The notes beneath the pieces were generated by a model. It ran no database searches, was not told the DNA's origin, and worked only from the letters and a program-made list of their open reading frames with translations. Below, piece by piece: positions 43,728 through 55,363 of a DNA stretch of 64,000 nucleotides. The first letter of the stretch is position 1. Each line of letters begins with the position of its first letter. The position numbers and the translations under genes are program-made. The DNA comes from Mitsuaria sp. GD03876. GTDB lineage: Bacteria > Pseudomonadota > Gammaproteobacteria > Burkholderiales > Burkholderiaceae_C. Location: NCBI RefSeq assembly GCF_029840635.1, contig NZ_JAOCCU010000009.1, positions 1-64,000 of the forward strand, in the 5' to 3' direction.

Positions 43728-44701
43728 AAGCAGGAATGGGAACTCTGGAACGCCGCGCGCCCGAAGGCTCGCTGTTGCCCGCGCTGATCGAGCCCGAGAC
43801 CTTCGGCGAACCGCTGATGGACGCGCTCGCGCGCCGGCGCGGCGAGATCGAGACGCTGGTGGGCACGGTCGGCGGCGTGCTGCTGCGCGGCTTCGACGTG
43901 CCGGACGCGGCGGCCTTCCGCGCGTTCGCCGCCGGCTTCGGCCATCCGCTGCTGTCCTACGAGTTCGGCTCGACGCCGCGCTCCGAGGTCGGCGCCGGGG
44001 TCTACACCTCGACCGAGTACCCGGCGCACCAGTCCATCCCGCTGCACAACGAGCAGGCCTACACGCGGGAGTGGCCGATGAAGATCTGGTTCCACTGCGT
44101 CACCGCGTCGCCCGAGGGCGGCGAGACGCCGATCGCCGACAGCCGCGCGGTGCTGCGCCGCATGCCGCCGGCGATCCGCGCGCGCTTCGAGCCCGGCATC
44201 CTGTACGTGCGCAACTACGGCGACTTCGACGTGCCCTGGCAGAAGGTGTTCAACACCACCGCGCCGGCCGACGTCGAGCGCTACTGCAGCGCCAACGAGA
44301 TCCGCTGGGAATGGCAGCCCGACGGCAGCCTGCGCACGACGCAGCGTTGCCAGGCCGTCGAGACGCATCCGCGCGCCGGCGAGGCGGTCTGGTTCAACCA
44401 GGCCCACCTGTTCCACGCGTCCAACCTGCCGCCCGAGGTGCGCGAGTCGCTCGAGGACCTGCTCGGCGTGGAGAACCTGCCTCGCAACACCTTCTTCGCC
44501 GACGGTTCGCCGATCCCGGACGGCCTGCTCGACGAGGTGCGCGCGGTGCTGGACGCGGAGACGGTGTCCTTCCGCTGGGAAGCCGGCGACGTGCTGATGC
44601 TCGACAACATGCTGGCCGCGCATGCGCGCAGCCCCTTCCGCGGTCCGCGCAAGGTCATCGTCGCGATGGCCGAGCCGCACGGCAACCTCGGCCGCTTCTG
44701 A
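43724..44701 (+). CDS. TauD/SyrP-like Fe(II)/2-oxoglutarate dioxygenase, probable Asp beta-hydroxylase
   Basis: This 325-residue enzyme has the iron-binding HxE ([11 protein letters not shown], a Glu in place of the usual Asp), the distal His in [11 protein letters not shown] and the Arg following. It resembles SyrP, which hydroxylates Asp on a carrier protein, and homologues in siderophore clusters give beta-hydroxyaspartate, a photoreactive iron ligand. No Asp-coding adenylation domain lies in the window, so the substrate module may be further downstream. It overlaps the PPTase gene by 4 bases. Confidence 0.85.
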   Translation: MKAGMGTLERRAPEGSLLPALIEPETFGEPLMDALARRRGEIETLVGTVGGVLLRGFDVPDAAAFRAFAAGFGHPLLSYEFGSTPRSEVGAGVYTSTEYPAHQSIPLHNEQAYTREWPMKIWFHCVTASPEGGETPIADSRAVLRRMPPAIRARFEPGILYVRNYGDFDVPWQKVFNTTAPADVERYCSANEIRWEWQPDGSLRTTQRCQAVETHPRAGEAVWFNQAHLFHASNLPPEVRESLEDLLGVENLPRNTFFADGSPIPDGLLDEVRAVLDAETVSFRWEAGDVLMLDNMLAAHARSPFRGPRKVIVAMAEPHGNLGRF

Positions 44702-44711
44702 GGCGGCCGCG

Positions 44712-47700
44712 ATGCGCCCGATGCCTGCGATGACCTCGACCACCGAACCCCGCCCGACCATGTCCACGACCCCGCCGACGTCCGCGCCCCGCCATTTCGT
44801 CGCCCATGTGCGCGCGCTCGCCGAGCAGCGGCCCGAGGACGTCGCGCTGGTCGTCGTCCACGACCGCGACGGCGGCGACGAGGACGTGAGCCTCAGCTAC
44901 GCCGGGCTCGACCGGCGCGTGCGCGCGCTGGCCGCGACGCTGCAGCAGCGCTTCGACGCGGGCGACCGCGCGCTGATCCTGCTCGAGAACGGCGACCACT
45001 ACGTCGTGTCCTTCCTCGCCTGCCTCTACGCGGGGCTGACGGCGGTGCCGGCCTTCCCGCCGGAGACGACGCGGCAGCAGCACCTGGCGCGGCTGCGCGG
45101 CATGGTCGCGGATTCGCAGGCGCGCTGCGTGCTGACGATCCAATCGGTCGCGGACCAGTTCCGGTCGGCGCTGGACGAGCTCTCGGGCGTGAGCGTGCTC
45201 GCGGTGGAGACCTTCGACGACGCGACCGAGGCGGACGCGGCGCGCTGGCGCGCGCACGAGCCGCGCGGGGACGACATCGCGTTCCTGCAATACACGTCGG
45301 GATCGACCTCGGCGCCCAAGGGCGTGATGGTCAGCCACGACAGCCTGATGGCCAACGAGCGCGCGATCGAGGAAGGCCTGTCGGTCGGGCCGGACGACGT
45401 GTTCGTGACCTGGCTGCCGCTGTTCCACGACATGGGGCTGATCGGCGGCATGCTGCAGCCGCTGCATCGCGGCATCAAGCTGGTGCTGATGCCGACCCGG
45501 TTGATGCTGGAGCGGCCGGTGCGCTGGCTGCAGGCGATCTCGCGCCACCGCGGCACGATCAGCGGCGGGCCGGACTTCTCGTACCGGCTGTGCATCGACC
45601 GCGTGCGCGACGCGCAGCGGGAGACGCTGGATCTGTCCAGCTGGCGCGTCGCGTTCTCCGGCGCGGAGCCGGTGCGGCACGACACGCTGCGCGACTTCGT
45701 CGAGCGTTTCGAGCCGGCGGGGTTCCCGCCGGCGGCGCTGTATCCCTGCTATGGACTGGCCGAGGCGACGTTGTTCGTGACTGGCGGCGTGCGCGGAGAA
45801 GGGCTGGTCGCGACCGCGTTCGATGCCGCCGCGCTGGCGCAGGGCAGGGCGAATGTCGCGATGGCGCTGGCGCAAGGCGCGGTGCCGCAAGGGGCCGTAC
45901 CGACGGCGGCGGGTGCCTCCGGACCGAATGACGTCGCGGGGCGCGAATCGACCACGCTGGTGGCCTGCGGCAAGGCGGCGTCTCACCACGAGGTGCGGAT
46001 CGTCGACGCGGCGTCGGGCGAGGCGCTGCCGGCGGGGCGCGTCGGCGAGATCTGGGCGAGCGGACCCAGCATCGCCTCGGGCTACTGGCAGAAGCCGAGC
46101 GAGAGCGCCGAGACCTTCGTCGAGCGCGACGGCCGGCGCTGGCTGCGCACCGGCGACCTGGGCGCGCTGCACGACGGGCGGCTCTACGTCACCGGACGGC
46201 TGAAGGACATGATCATCGTCCGCGGCCACAACCTGTACCCGCAGGACATCGAGCGCGCGATCGAGGCGGCGGTCGAGGCCGTGCGCAAGGGCCGCGTCGC
46301 GGCCTTCCGCGCGGAGTCCGAGGGCGTCGAGGGTATCGGCGTGGCGGCGGAGGTGTCGCGCGGGTTGCAGAAGCTGGTGGCGCCCCAGGCGCTCGCAGAC
46401 CTGCTGGCGGAAGTGGTGAGCGAGCAGGCCGGCGAGGCGCCGGTCGCGATCGCGCTACTCAACCCGGGTGGGCTGCCGAAGACCTCCAGCGGCAAGCTGC
46501 AGCGCGCGGCCTGCCGCGCCGGCTGGAACGAGCGGACGCTCGATGCCTACGCGTTGTTCGAGCGTGGGCGGCCCGTGGCGATCGAGGGTGCATCCGCGAG
46601 TGCCGCTGCCGCCGCCGGCGCGAAGGCATCGAGCACGAGCACAAGCACAAGCACAAGCACGATTGCCAACGACGGGTTGGTGGGCGGGCGCGTGTCATCC
46701 GCGATCGCGATGGACGACACGGCGCAAGCGCTCGCCCTGCTCTGGCGCGAGGTGCTGGGCCTCGAGGCAGATCGCGCCTGCACGGCGGAGTCTCACTTCT
46801 TCGCGCTGGGCGGCAACTCGCTGCTGGCGGTGCAACTGGCCGCGCGCGTCGCCGCGCAGTGGGGCGTCGACTTCCCGCCGAAGCGGGTCTTCGAGCACGC
46901 GAGGCTGCATGCGCAGGCCGAGGCGGTCCGGTCCGCGGCGCCCGCTGCCCGCGAGGCGGCCATCGCGCCGCTGTCGCCGGAACTGCGGCGCGGCCCGCTG
47001 CCGCTGTCTTCCGCGCAGCAACAGCATTACTTCCTCTGGCAGCTGGATCCCGGCAGCAGCGCGTATCACGTGCCGTGCGTGCTGCGCGTCACTGGCGACA
47101 TCGATCCCGAGCGCCTTCAGCGCGCGTTCGCCGCGCTGCTCGCTCGGCATGACGCGCTGCGCGCCACCTTCCATGTCCGCCAGGACGGCGAGCTCGAACA
47201 GCGCATCGATTCCGCAGCGGTGGTGCCGCTTCGGTTTGTCGACGCCACCACCACCACTTCCACCTCCGGCATGGCTGACATCGCCAGCGGCACCGGCACC
47301 AGCACTGGCGCTGGCGCTGGCACTGGCGCTGGCACTGGTGCTGGCACTGGCACTGGCACCGGCGCTCGCACTGCCACTGGCGCAGACACGAACGACGAGT
47401 GGAGCGGTGTGGTTCATCGTCTCGTCGATCCCCTGATCGCAGAACCCTTCGACCTGGCGCGCGGCCCGGTGATCCGCGCGCTGCACGCGCGGCTGGCCGA
47501 GCGCGAGCATCTGCTGGCGGTGGTCGTGCATCACATCGCGGCGGATGGCGCGTCGTTGCAGACGCTGGTCGACGAGCTCGCCGCGCTGTACGCCGGCGAA
47601 CTCCCGCCGCCTGCGCTGCAGTACGGCGACTACGCCGTGTGGCAGCGCGAGCGCCAGGACCCGGCGCTCCTGCAACCGCGGCTGGACTTCTGGCGCTCGC

Positions 47701-50603
47701 AACTGAGCGGCGACGACGGCCGCGTCGCGCCTCCGCTGGTGCTGCCGACGGACCGCCCGCGCGGTCGGCAGGCGCGCCACCGGGCGATCGCCCACGCCGT
47801 AGCGCTGCCCGCCGACGTCGTCGCAGGCCTGCGCCGGCAGGGCGGCGCCGAAGGCACCTCGCTCTTCATGAGCCTGCTGGCCGGCTTCCAGGTGCTGCTG
47901 CATCGCTTCACCGGCCAACGCGAGATCCGCGTCGGCGCGCCCTTCGCGAACCGGCCGCTGCCGCAGCTGCAAGGGCTGATCGGCTGCTTCGTCAACACGC
48001 TGGTGCTGCGCGCCGACATCGATGGCGGCGACCGCCTTGACGCCGTCGTGCGCCAGGTGCGGCGGACGGTGATCGACGCGCAATCCCACCAGGACCTGCC
48101 GCTGGACCGCCTGGTCCGCGAGCTGCACCCGCAGCGCGGTCTGGAGGCGCAGCCGTTGTTCCAGGTGGTCTTCAATCACCTGGCGGTCGATCACGATCGG
48201 GCGAGCCGCCTGACCGGCTGGACCGTCGCCGACGAGCCGGTGCTGCCCGAGCATGCGCAGTTCGAGCTGGTGCTCGAGACGCAGGAACTGGCCAGCGGCG
48301 CGGTGCAGGTGCGCCTGATCGGTGCCGCCGAGCTCTTCGAGCCGGCCACGCTGGCGCGAATGACGCGCCACTACGAAGCCGTCCTGCGCGCGTTGGCCAC
48401 GACGCCGGACGTTCCGGTGCGGGACATCGCGCTGCTGGATGCGCCGGAGCAGGCGCTGCTGTGCCAGTGGGGCGTCAATACCGACGCACGCAAGACGGCG
48501 GATCCCGTGCATCGCCTGTTCGAGCGCCACGCCGCCGCGCGGCCGGACGCACCGGCCCTGCTGTTCGGCGACGAGGTGATCGCCTACGGCGAGCTGAACC
48601 GGCGTGCCAACCGACTGGCACGTCGCCTGCGGGAGCAAGGCGTGGGCCCCGAGGTCCTGGTGGGCGTGGCGATGACGCGCTCGCCAGCGCTGATCGTGAG
48701 CCTGCTGGCCGTGCTCAAGGCCGGTGGCGCTTACGTTCCGCTGGATCCTGCTCATCCGCCCGAACGCCTGAGGACCATGGCGGAGAACAGCGGCATGCAG
48801 CTGCTGCTCACGCGACGGGATGAGTCCGCGCGCCTGCCGGCCTTCGACGCTGCGCGCGCGGCGCCGAGGCTCGTCCAGCTCGATGACATCGAGGCGGCGC
48901 GGTCGCCCGAAGGCGGTATCGACGCCGATGCCGACCTCGATCTGGATCTTTCGACCAACCCGGGCCAGCTCGCTTACGTCATCTACACCTCGGGGTCGAC
49001 CGGCGTGCCCAAGGGCGTCGCGGTCGCGCACGGGCCGTTCGCGATGCATTGCGTCGAGACAGCCGATCTCTACGAGATGGGCCCGCACTCGCGCGAGCTG
49101 CACTTCTTGTCGTTCTCCTTCGACGGCGCGCACGAGCGCCTGTTCACCGCGCTGTGCTGCGGCGCCTCGCTGCTGCTGCGCGACGACGGCCTGCTGGCGC
49201 CGCGAGACGCGCTGGCCGCCATCGGCCGGCACGGCGTCACCAACGCCGGTTTCCCGGCCGTCTACCTGCAGGAGCTCGCGCACGCCGCGGCCTCGCAGGG
49301 CGACGCGCCACCGGTGCACCTGTACTCGTTCGGCGGCGAGGCGATGCCCCGCGAAGGGCTGGAGCTCGCGCAGCGTCACCTGCGCGCCGGCATCCTGATC
49401 AACGGCTACGGTCCCACCGAGACCGTGGTCACGCCGACGCTGTGGAAGTCGCGCACCGACGCGCCGTTGCCTGACGCCGCCTATGCGCCGATCGGCCGCC
49501 CGGTCGGCGACCGGCAGGCCTACGTGCTCGACGCCGAGCTCAACCTCCTGCCGCCCGGCCTGGTGGGCGAGCTGTACCTCGGCGGCAGCGGACTCGCGCG
49601 TGGTTACCTGTCGCGCGGCGGCCTGACGGCGGAGCGCTTCGTCGCTGACCCGTTCGACGCGCAGGGCGGCCGTCTCTACCGCACCGGCGACCTGGTGCGC
49701 TGGAACGCGGATGGGCAGCTGGAGTACCTCGGCCGCGCGGACCAGCAGATCAAGATCCGCGGCTTCCGCATTGAGCCTGGCGAGATCGAGACCGCGCTGC
49801 TGGCCCAGGCCGGCGTGCGGCAGGCCGCCGTCGTGGTGCGGCCGGGTGCCGCGGGCCCCAGCCTGGTGGCCTATGTCTCGCCTCGCGTCGGCCAGACGCT
49901 CGAGTCCGCCGCCGTGCGCGAGCAGCTGTCCGACCGACTGCCTGACTACATGGTGCCGAGCGCGGTGGTCGTGCTCGACGCGCTGCCGACCACCGTCAAT
50001 GGCAAGGTCGACCGCCAGGCGCTGCCGGAGCCGACGCGCGTGGCGGCGAAGGCCGGGGAATCCCGTTCCGGCGAGCCTGGCCAGGCGAGCGACGCGAGCG
50101 CTGTCGCCAACGTCGGCAATGCAGGCAATGCAGGCAATGCAGGCAATGCAGGCAATGCAGGCAATGCAGGCAATGCAGGCAGCGACCTGGAGCAGGAACT
50201 GGCGGCGCTGCTCGCTGAAGTGCTGGGCGTGCCGCGTGTCGGTCTCACCGACAACTTCTTCGACCTCGGCGGCCATTCGCTGCTGCTGATCCGGCTGCAC
50301 CGGTTGCTGGAGGACCGGCTGCAGGCCGGCCTGAGCGTGGTCGATCTCTTCAAGCATCCCAATGTCGAGGCGCTCGCGCGGCGCATCCGTCACGGACGGC
50401 GAGGCGTCGATGCCGCGGGCGGCGCGGGCGCCGCGGCATCCGACGGCATGGCCTCGGCCGGCCGCTTCGTCGCCAGTGCCGCCGCGGTCGCCGGCGCCGA
50501 CGACACCGCCGCGGACACGGTCGCCGCCTCGGGCATCGAGGGCGAACGCCGCCGCGACGCGCTGCTCCAACGGCGCAAGCGCCTCACCGAAAGGACCAAC
50601 TGA
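44712..50603 (+). CDS. NRPS module 1 with fatty acyl-AMP ligase: FAAL-ACP-C-A-PCP
   Basis: This 1963-residue synthetase starts with a fatty acyl-AMP ligase (residues about 20-600, [11 protein letters not shown] at 194) that loads a fatty acid on the ACP (Ser about 703). A condensation domain follows (about 760-1200, HHIAADG at 940). The adenylation domain is at about 1260-1770, with [11 protein letters not shown] near 1424, and the last PCP has its Ser at about 1856. By eye the A-domain code is DGEASGGVT plus K. The Glu at the third position suits a basic residue (Orn, Arg or similar), low confidence. Start ATG 44712 with GAGGCGG upstream. Repeats occur in the FAAL-ACP linker, the C domain and before the PCP. 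Confidence 0.92.
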   Translation: MRPMPAMTSTTEPRPTMSTTPPTSAPRHFVAHVRALAEQRPEDVALVVVHDRDGGDEDVSLSYAGLDRRVRALAATLQQRFDAGDRALILLENGDHYVVSFLACLYAGLTAVPAFPPETTRQQHLARLRGMVADSQARCVLTIQSVADQFRSALDELSGVSVLAVETFDDATEADAARWRAHEPRGDDIAFLQYTSGSTSAPKGVMVSHDSLMANERAIEEGLSVGPDDVFVTWLPLFHDMGLIGGMLQPLHRGIKLVLMPTRLMLERPVRWLQAISRHRGTISGGPDFSYRLCIDRVRDAQRETLDLSSWRVAFSGAEPVRHDTLRDFVERFEPAGFPPAALYPCYGLAEATLFVTGGVRGEGLVATAFDAAALAQGRANVAMALAQGAVPQGAVPTAAGASGPNDVAGRESTTLVACGKAASHHEVRIVDAASGEALPAGRVGEIWASGPSIASGYWQKPSESAETFVERDGRRWLRTGDLGALHDGRLYVTGRLKDMIIVRGHNLYPQDIERAIEAAVEAVRKGRVAAFRAESEGVEGIGVAAEVSRGLQKLVAPQALADLLAEVVSEQAGEAPVAIALLNPGGLPKTSSGKLQRAACRAGWNERTLDAYALFERGRPVAIEGASASAAAAAGAKASSTSTSTSTSTIANDGLVGGRVSSAIAMDDTAQALALLWREVLGLEADRACTAESHFFALGGNSLLAVQLAARVAAQWGVDFPPKRVFEHARLHAQAEAVRSAAPAAREAAIAPLSPELRRGPLPLSSAQQQHYFLWQLDPGSSAYHVPCVLRVTGDIDPERLQRAFAALLARHDALRATFHVRQDGELEQRIDSAAVVPLRFVDATTTTSTSGMADIASGTGTSTGAGAGTGAGTGAGTGTGTGARTATGADTNDEWSGVVHRLVDPLIAEPFDLARGPVIRALHARLAEREHLLAVVVHHIAADGASLQTLVDELAALYAGELPPPALQYGDYAVWQRERQDPALLQPRLDFWRSQLSGDDGRVAPPLVLPTDRPRGRQARHRAIAHAVALPADVVAGLRRQGGAEGTSLFMSLLAGFQVLLHRFTGQREIRVGAPFANRPLPQLQGLIGCFVNTLVLRADIDGGDRLDAVVRQVRRTVIDAQSHQDLPLDRLVRELHPQRGLEAQPLFQVVFNHLAVDHDRASRLTGWTVADEPVLPEHAQFELVLETQELASGAVQVRLIGAAELFEPATLARMTRHYEAVLRALATTPDVPVRDIALLDAPEQALLCQWGVNTDARKTADPVHRLFERHAAARPDAPALLFGDEVIAYGELNRRANRLARRLREQGVGPEVLVGVAMTRSPALIVSLLAVLKAGGAYVPLDPAHPPERLRTMAENSGMQLLLTRRDESARLPAFDAARAAPRLVQLDDIEAARSPEGGIDADADLDLDLSTNPGQLAYVIYTSGSTGVPKGVAVAHGPFAMHCVETADLYEMGPHSRELHFLSFSFDGAHERLFTALCCGASLLLRDDGLLAPRDALAAIGRHGVTNAGFPAVYLQELAHAAASQGDAPPVHLYSFGGEAMPREGLELAQRHLRAGILINGYGPTETVVTPTLWKSRTDAPLPDAAYAPIGRPVGDRQAYVLDAELNLLPPGLVGELYLGGSGLARGYLSRGGLTAERFVADPFDAQGGRLYRTGDLVRWNADGQLEYLGRADQQIKIRGFRIEPGEIETALLAQAGVRQAAVVVRPGAAGPSLVAYVSPRVGQTLESAAVREQLSDRLPDYMVPSAVVVLDALPTTVNGKVDRQALPEPTRVAAKAGESRSGEPGQASDASAVANVGNAGNAGNAGNAGNAGNAGNAGSDLEQELAALLAEVLGVPRVGLTDNFFDLGGHSLLLIRLHRLLEDRLQAGLSVVDLFKHPNVEALARRIRHGRRGVDAAGGAGAAASDGMASAGRFVASAAAVAGADDTAADTVAASGIEGERRRDALLQRRKRLTERTN
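46632..46661. repeat. Hexamer repeat in the FAAL-ACP linker
   Basis: Five copies of AGCAC(A/G) encode Ser-Thr repeats between the ligase and the carrier protein of the first NRPS, a linker likely to tolerate length change. Confidence 0.85.
47289..47390. repeat. GGCACT/GGCGCT microsatellite in condensation domain 1
   Basis: A long run of 6-base units encodes Gly-Thr and Gly-Ala repeats (TGTGTG, GAGAGT types). It lies between the strand VPLRFVDA and the helix EPFDLARGP. The same loop is expanded in the two later C domains. Confidence 0.85.
50115..50177. repeat. Seven copies of a 9-mer (GGCAATGCA) before PCP 1
   Basis: Seven perfect 9-base copies encode Gly-Asn-Ala repeats (NAG in frame) in the A-PCP linker. 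Perfect identity implies recent expansion or slippage. Confidence 0.9.
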
Positions 50604-53600
50604 TGGATGCGCAAGAGGAGCTGCAGGCGCTCGGCCTGGACAGCGGGCTGGAGATCGCCATCGTCGGCATGGCCGGGCGTTTCCCTGACGCGGCGGACAT
50701 CGACGCCTTCTGGCGCAACCTGCGCGACGGCGTCGAGTCCGTGCGCCGCTACACCGACGACGAACTGCGCGCGCGGGGCGTTCCCGAGTCGCTGCTGGAC
50801 GACCCGCTCTACGTGAAGTCCGGCGTTCCCTTCGACGGCGCCGAGCTGTTCGACGCCGAGTTCTTCGGCTACACGCCGCGCGACGCCGAGACGCTCGACC
50901 CGCAGCACCGGGTGTTCCTCGAATGCGCCTGGACCGCGCTGGAGCACGCCGGCTATGACACGGCGCGCCTTGCCGGCCGGGTCGGCGTCTACGCCGGCAC
51001 CGGCGCGGCCACCTACCTGATGCGCCATCTGCTGCCGCGCGAGCGGCTGGCGCAGGGCGGCCAGATCGCCGATCTGCTGGGCCTGCTCGGCGGCAACATG
51101 GCCGATGCGCTGTGCACCCGCGTGGCCTACAAGCTGGACCTGCGCGGCCCGGCGGTGACGGTGCAGACGGCGTGCTCGACCTCGCTGGCGGCGGTGCATG
51201 GCGCGGTGCAAGCGCTGCTGGGCCAGGAGTGCGACATGGCGCTGGCGGGCGGCGTGTCGCTGAACCTGCTGCAGACGGCCGGGTATCGGCACCAGCCCGG
51301 CGCGATCTTCTCGCCCGACGGCCATTGCCGCGCGTTCGACGCGCAGGCGGCCGGCACGGTGCTGGGCAGCGGCGCCGGGGTGGTCGTGCTCAAGCGGCTG
51401 GAGGACGCCTGGCGCGATGGCGACACCATCCACGCCGTCATCCGCGGCAGCGCGGCCAACAACGATGGCGCGGACAAGGTCGGGTTCACCGCGCCCAGCG
51501 TGAACGGACAGGCCGCGGTGATCCGCGCGGCGCAGGCGGTGGCCGGCGTGCCGGCGCGCAGCATCGGGTATGTCGAGGCGCATGGCACCGGGACGGCGCT
51601 CGGCGATCCGATCGAGATCGAGGCGTTGACGACGGCGTTCCTGGCCGATGGCCGGCGCGAGGTCGACCAGCCCTGGTGCGCCATCGGCTCGGTGAAGACC
51701 AACGTGGGGCACCTGGATGCCGCCGCCGGCGTCACGGGGCTGATCAAGACGGTGCTGGCGCTGCGTCATCGCACGCTGCCGCCGAGCCTCAACTTCGAGC
51801 GCCCGAATCCGCGCATCGCGTTCGATCGCAGCCCGTTCCGCGTCAACGCGCAAACGCGGCCGTGGCCGCGCGGCGAGACGCCGCGGCGCGCGGGTGTCAG
51901 CGCGTTCGGCATCGGCGGGACCAACGTGCATGTGGTGCTGGAGGAGGCGCCCGAGGTCGCGCGGGTCGACGCAGGCGAAGGGGCGGACGCTTCGATCCGA
52001 GCGGGCTCATCGGACGCATCGAGTGCCGCGGGCTCGACGGGCACCGTGAAGGCGGCGACGCGCTGGCAAGTCCTGCCGCTGTCGGCCCGCGATGAGACGG
52101 CGCTCAACGCGCAGCGAGCGCGGCTTTCGGACTGGCTGCGAGAGCACCCTGAGCAGCCGCTCGTGGATGTCGCTCACACGCTGCAGCACGGGCGACGCGT
52201 CTTCGCGCGGCGATCGGCGGTCGTGGCCAACGAGCACGGCCTCGCGGCCGAATTGCTGACCGCTCCCGCGGCGGTCCCGAATGCCGGCGTGGCCGCTGCT
52301 TCGACTGCCGGCTCGACTGCCTACGGATCTCAGGCAACGCCGGAGGTCGTGTTCCTGTTCCCCGGCAGCGGCGCGCAACACATCCACATGGGTGCGGCGC
52401 TGTATCGCAGCAGCGCGGTGTACCGGGCCGAGCTCGATGCCTGCCTCGACCTGCTGCGCCAGCGCGAAGGGCTCGACCTGCGCGACGGGCTGTTCCCCGC
52501 GGCCGGCGACGAGCAGGCCGCCACCGACCGCCTGTCGCGCATGTCGGTGATGCAGCCGGCGCTCTTCGCCGTCGAGTACGCGATGGCGAAGTGGTGGATG
52601 CACCTCGGCGTGACGCCGTCGCTGATGCTCGGCCACAGCCTGGGCGAGTACGTCGCTGCCTGCCTCGCCGGCGTGTTCACCTTGGAGGACGCGCTGCACA
52701 TCGTCGCGGTGCGCGGCCGCCTGCTGCAGTCGATCGAGGGCGGCGCGATGACGGCCGTGCCGATGAGCGAGGCGGAGCTGCGTCCGCTCCTGGGCGACGG
52801 ATGCGACCTGGCCGCGGTCAATGGCGAGGCGCTGTGCGTGCTCGCCGGCCCGCTGGAGGCGGTCGATCGCGCCGAGCGCGCGCTGTCGCGGCAATGCCTG
52901 CCGCGCCGCCTGCACGTCCGGGCGGCGGCGCATTCGGCGCTGACCGAACCGATCGTCGCGGACCTGGAGCGCACGATCGCGGCGGTGCCGCGCCGGGCGC
53001 CGACCATCCCGTTCGTCTCCAACCTGACCGGGCGGACCGTCACGGCCGAGGAAGCGTGCGACCCGGCTTACTGGGGCCGCCACCTGCGCGGCACGGTGCG
53101 TTTCGTCGACGGGCTCGCGAGCGTGCTGGCCACGCCGGGCCGCGTGCTGCTGGAGGTCGGTCCGGGCGAGACGCTCACGGGCCTCGCGCGCCAGCACCGG
53201 GATCGGGCGGCCGCGGTGGCGATCACCGCCTGCCAGGCGCATCCGCAACAGCATGAGCGCGATCCGCGCCAGCTCGCCGGCGCGGTGGCCACGCTTTGGA
53301 CGGCTGGCGTCGACATCGACTGGGCGGCATACCAGCCGACTGCCGGTCGCCGGCGCGTCCCGCTGCCGGGTTATCCGTTCCAGCGTCGTCGGCATTGGAT
53401 CGAGGCGGCGGAGGAGGGCAACGCGGCATCTACGGCATCGGCCGCGACCTCTGCGACGCCTGCGACCGGCAGCGCCGTCGCCGCGGATTCGCTCTATCTG
53501 CCGGGTTGGGAGCGTGAGTCGCTTCCGGCGATGCCAGCAGCGGATGCGCACGAGACCGCGGCAATGTCCGATGCCGGTATCGCGCTGCTGATGGCGGCAT

Positions 53601-55363
53601 CGGATTCCGCGCTGGCGCGTGCTCTCGCGCCGCGCCTGAGCGCCCAAGGTCTGAAAGTCGTGCACGTGGTGCCCGGCGAAGGCTTCAGCCACCCCGAGCC
53701 GGATCTCTATCTCGTCCGCCCGGATCGCGCGGACGACCTCGCGGCGGTGCTCGAGGCCATCCGAACTGACGGTCCCGTGACACGGGCGCTTCACCTCTTC
53801 GGCGTCGGCGCGGGCGGCGAGCCTGGCACCGGCGACGATGCCTACTTCAGCTTGCTCGCGCTGCTGCAGGCGCTGGAGCGCCAGTCATCGAGCACCGATC
53901 GCGCCGCGGCGCCGGTCGTCGCGGTGATCGCCGACGGCATCGGCGACGTGTCCGGCAGTGAAGCGCTGTCGCCGATGAAAGCGGCGATGCTCGGCCTGGC
54001 CAAGGTGGCCGGACAAGAGTACCCGGGGCTGGACTGCCGGGTGATAGACGTGCCGAAGCCTTCCGCCGTGACAGCCGCGGCGGCGGCGGCCGTGCTCGCG
54101 GAGCTCGACCGCGGCAAGGACTTCCTCGTCGCGTTGCGCGGCCAGCAGCGCTGGGGGCGTCGATACCGGCCGATGCCGGCCGACCTGCCGCGTCATGCGC
54201 GCCTGCGTCGTGGCGGCACCTACCTGATCACCGGCGGCCTGGGCGCGGTGGGCATGGCGCTGGCGCGCCACCTCGCCCGCGAGTGGAACGCTCGGATCGC
54301 CTTGCTCGGCCGGACGCCGCTGCCGCCGAAGTCCGACTGGTCGGCGATCGTCGCCGCCTCGGACACCCCTGCGGTTCTTCAGCAGAAGCTGAAGGAACTG
54401 ATCGAGCTCGAAGCCTCCGGCGCGGAGGTGCTGACCGTGACCGCCGACGTGCTCGACGACCGCGCGCTGCACGCGGCGTTGGAGCAAGTCCGCGCGCGAT
54501 TCGGCGCCATCCATGGCGTGATCCATGCCGTCGTGCATCCGGCGCGCGGCCTGATCGGCCAACGCTCGCGCGAGGCCGTCGAGGACGCCTGGGCGTCCAA
54601 GATCCACGGCACGCGTCGGCTGCTGGACGCGGTCGCCGCGGAGCCTCTGGACTTCGTCCTGCTGTGCTCCTCGATCGCCGCGTTGATCGGCGGCCTGAGC
54701 CACAGCGACTACGCCGCGGCCAATGCCGCGATGGACGCGCTTGCCGCTGCCGAACGCCAGGCCACCGGGTTGCCGGTGGTAGCCGTCAACTGGGACGCCT
54801 GGCGCGATGTCGGCATCGCGGTCGACATGGACATGCCCGACGGCGTCGGTCTCGACGAGGCCAGCGGCGTGCGCGCGTTCGAGCGCATCCTGCTCGGCCC
54901 CGACGTGGCGCAGGTCGCGGTGTCCACCACGGCGCTCGAAGCCCGGCTCGGTCCGCTGGACCAGGACATGCTCGCGGCGCTGGACGCGCTCGGCGACGAG
55001 CCGCCGTCCACGCCGACGCTGTCCGCCCAGCCGCGCCCGGTCCTCCCGACCGCCTTCACCGCGCCCGAGGGCGTGCTGCAGGAGGGGCTGTCGGCGATCT
55101 GGACCGAGATGCTGGGCATCGCGCCGATCGGCGCCGACGACAGCCTGTTCGACCTCGGCGGCGATTCGCTGCTGGCGATCCGCCTGCTGTCGCGGGTGCG
55201 CAAGGTCTACGGCGTCGAGCTCCACCCGGCGGACTTCTTCCGCGCCCCCACCATCGCCCTGCAGGCCGACGAGATCGAACGCCGCCTGCTGGACGAGATC
55301 GAACAGCTGCCCCCGGACGACGAAACGTCCGGCGCGCCCGAATCGATGAGCGTTGCCCCATGA
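50603..55363 (+). CDS. Polyketide synthase: KS-AT-KR-ACP
   Basis: This 1586-residue type I PKS extends the module-1 aminoacyl chain by one unit. KS (about 16-445): Cys191 in TACSTSL, HGTGTALGDP and KTNVGHL. AT (about 575-880): Ser679 in GHSLGEYVA; the position that reads HAFH or YASH in typical ATs is AAAHS here, so malonyl or methylmalonyl cannot be assigned. KR (about 1205-1400): ITGGLGAVG and SDYAAAN with NWDAW. ACP Ser1522 in GGDSLL. No DH, ER or methyltransferase, so the product should be a beta-hydroxy gamma-amino acid unit. Its ATG overlaps the NRPS stop by one base. Confidence 0.94.
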   Translation: MDAQEELQALGLDSGLEIAIVGMAGRFPDAADIDAFWRNLRDGVESVRRYTDDELRARGVPESLLDDPLYVKSGVPFDGAELFDAEFFGYTPRDAETLDPQHRVFLECAWTALEHAGYDTARLAGRVGVYAGTGAATYLMRHLLPRERLAQGGQIADLLGLLGGNMADALCTRVAYKLDLRGPAVTVQTACSTSLAAVHGAVQALLGQECDMALAGGVSLNLLQTAGYRHQPGAIFSPDGHCRAFDAQAAGTVLGSGAGVVVLKRLEDAWRDGDTIHAVIRGSAANNDGADKVGFTAPSVNGQAAVIRAAQAVAGVPARSIGYVEAHGTGTALGDPIEIEALTTAFLADGRREVDQPWCAIGSVKTNVGHLDAAAGVTGLIKTVLALRHRTLPPSLNFERPNPRIAFDRSPFRVNAQTRPWPRGETPRRAGVSAFGIGGTNVHVVLEEAPEVARVDAGEGADASIRAGSSDASSAAGSTGTVKAATRWQVLPLSARDETALNAQRARLSDWLREHPEQPLVDVAHTLQHGRRVFARRSAVVANEHGLAAELLTAPAAVPNAGVAAASTAGSTAYGSQATPEVVFLFPGSGAQHIHMGAALYRSSAVYRAELDACLDLLRQREGLDLRDGLFPAAGDEQAATDRLSRMSVMQPALFAVEYAMAKWWMHLGVTPSLMLGHSLGEYVAACLAGVFTLEDALHIVAVRGRLLQSIEGGAMTAVPMSEAELRPLLGDGCDLAAVNGEALCVLAGPLEAVDRAERALSRQCLPRRLHVRAAAHSALTEPIVADLERTIAAVPRRAPTIPFVSNLTGRTVTAEEACDPAYWGRHLRGTVRFVDGLASVLATPGRVLLEVGPGETLTGLARQHRDRAAAVAITACQAHPQQHERDPRQLAGAVATLWTAGVDIDWAAYQPTAGRRRVPLPGYPFQRRRHWIEAAEEGNAASTASAATSATPATGSAVAADSLYLPGWERESLPAMPAADAHETAAMSDAGIALLMAASDSALARALAPRLSAQGLKVVHVVPGEGFSHPEPDLYLVRPDRADDLAAVLEAIRTDGPVTRALHLFGVGAGGEPGTGDDAYFSLLALLQALERQSSSTDRAAAPVVAVIADGIGDVSGSEALSPMKAAMLGLAKVAGQEYPGLDCRVIDVPKPSAVTAAAAAAVLAELDRGKDFLVALRGQQRWGRRYRPMPADLPRHARLRRGGTYLITGGLGAVGMALARHLAREWNARIALLGRTPLPPKSDWSAIVAASDTPAVLQQKLKELIELEASGAEVLTVTADVLDDRALHAALEQVRARFGAIHGVIHAVVHPARGLIGQRSREAVEDAWASKIHGTRRLLDAVAAEPLDFVLLCSSIAALIGGLSHSDYAAANAAMDALAAAERQATGLPVVAVNWDAWRDVGIAVDMDMPDGVGLDEASGVRAFERILLGPDVAQVAVSTTALEARLGPLDQDMLAALDALGDEPPSTPTLSAQPRPVLPTAFTAPEGVLQEGLSAIWTEMLGIAPIGADDSLFDLGGDSLLAIRLLSRVRKVYGVELHPADFFRAPTIALQADEIERRLLDEIEQLPPDDETSGAPESMSVAP

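Noticed and set aside
44622-44711. Start of the first NRPS at 44622
   Set aside because: This would overlap the end of the dioxygenase gene by 80 bases with out-of-frame sequence. ATG 44712 follows the stop and has a ribosome-site-like GAGGCGG.
50115-50177. CRISPR-like array from the seven 9-bp repeats
   Set aside because: There are no spacers; it is a contiguous in-frame coding microsatellite.
46695-50570. Very long open frame (about 1290 codons) antisense to the first NRPS
   Set aside because: It is the mirror of a strongly coding GC-rich gene. Its translation is Arg/Gln/His/Val-rich with no domains, as expected for antisense shadow.
54283-55359. Upstream extension of NRPS 2 to 54283
   Set aside because: That part is out-of-frame PKS sequence. 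The start at 55360 overlaps the PKS stop as ATGA and begins a normal N-terminus.
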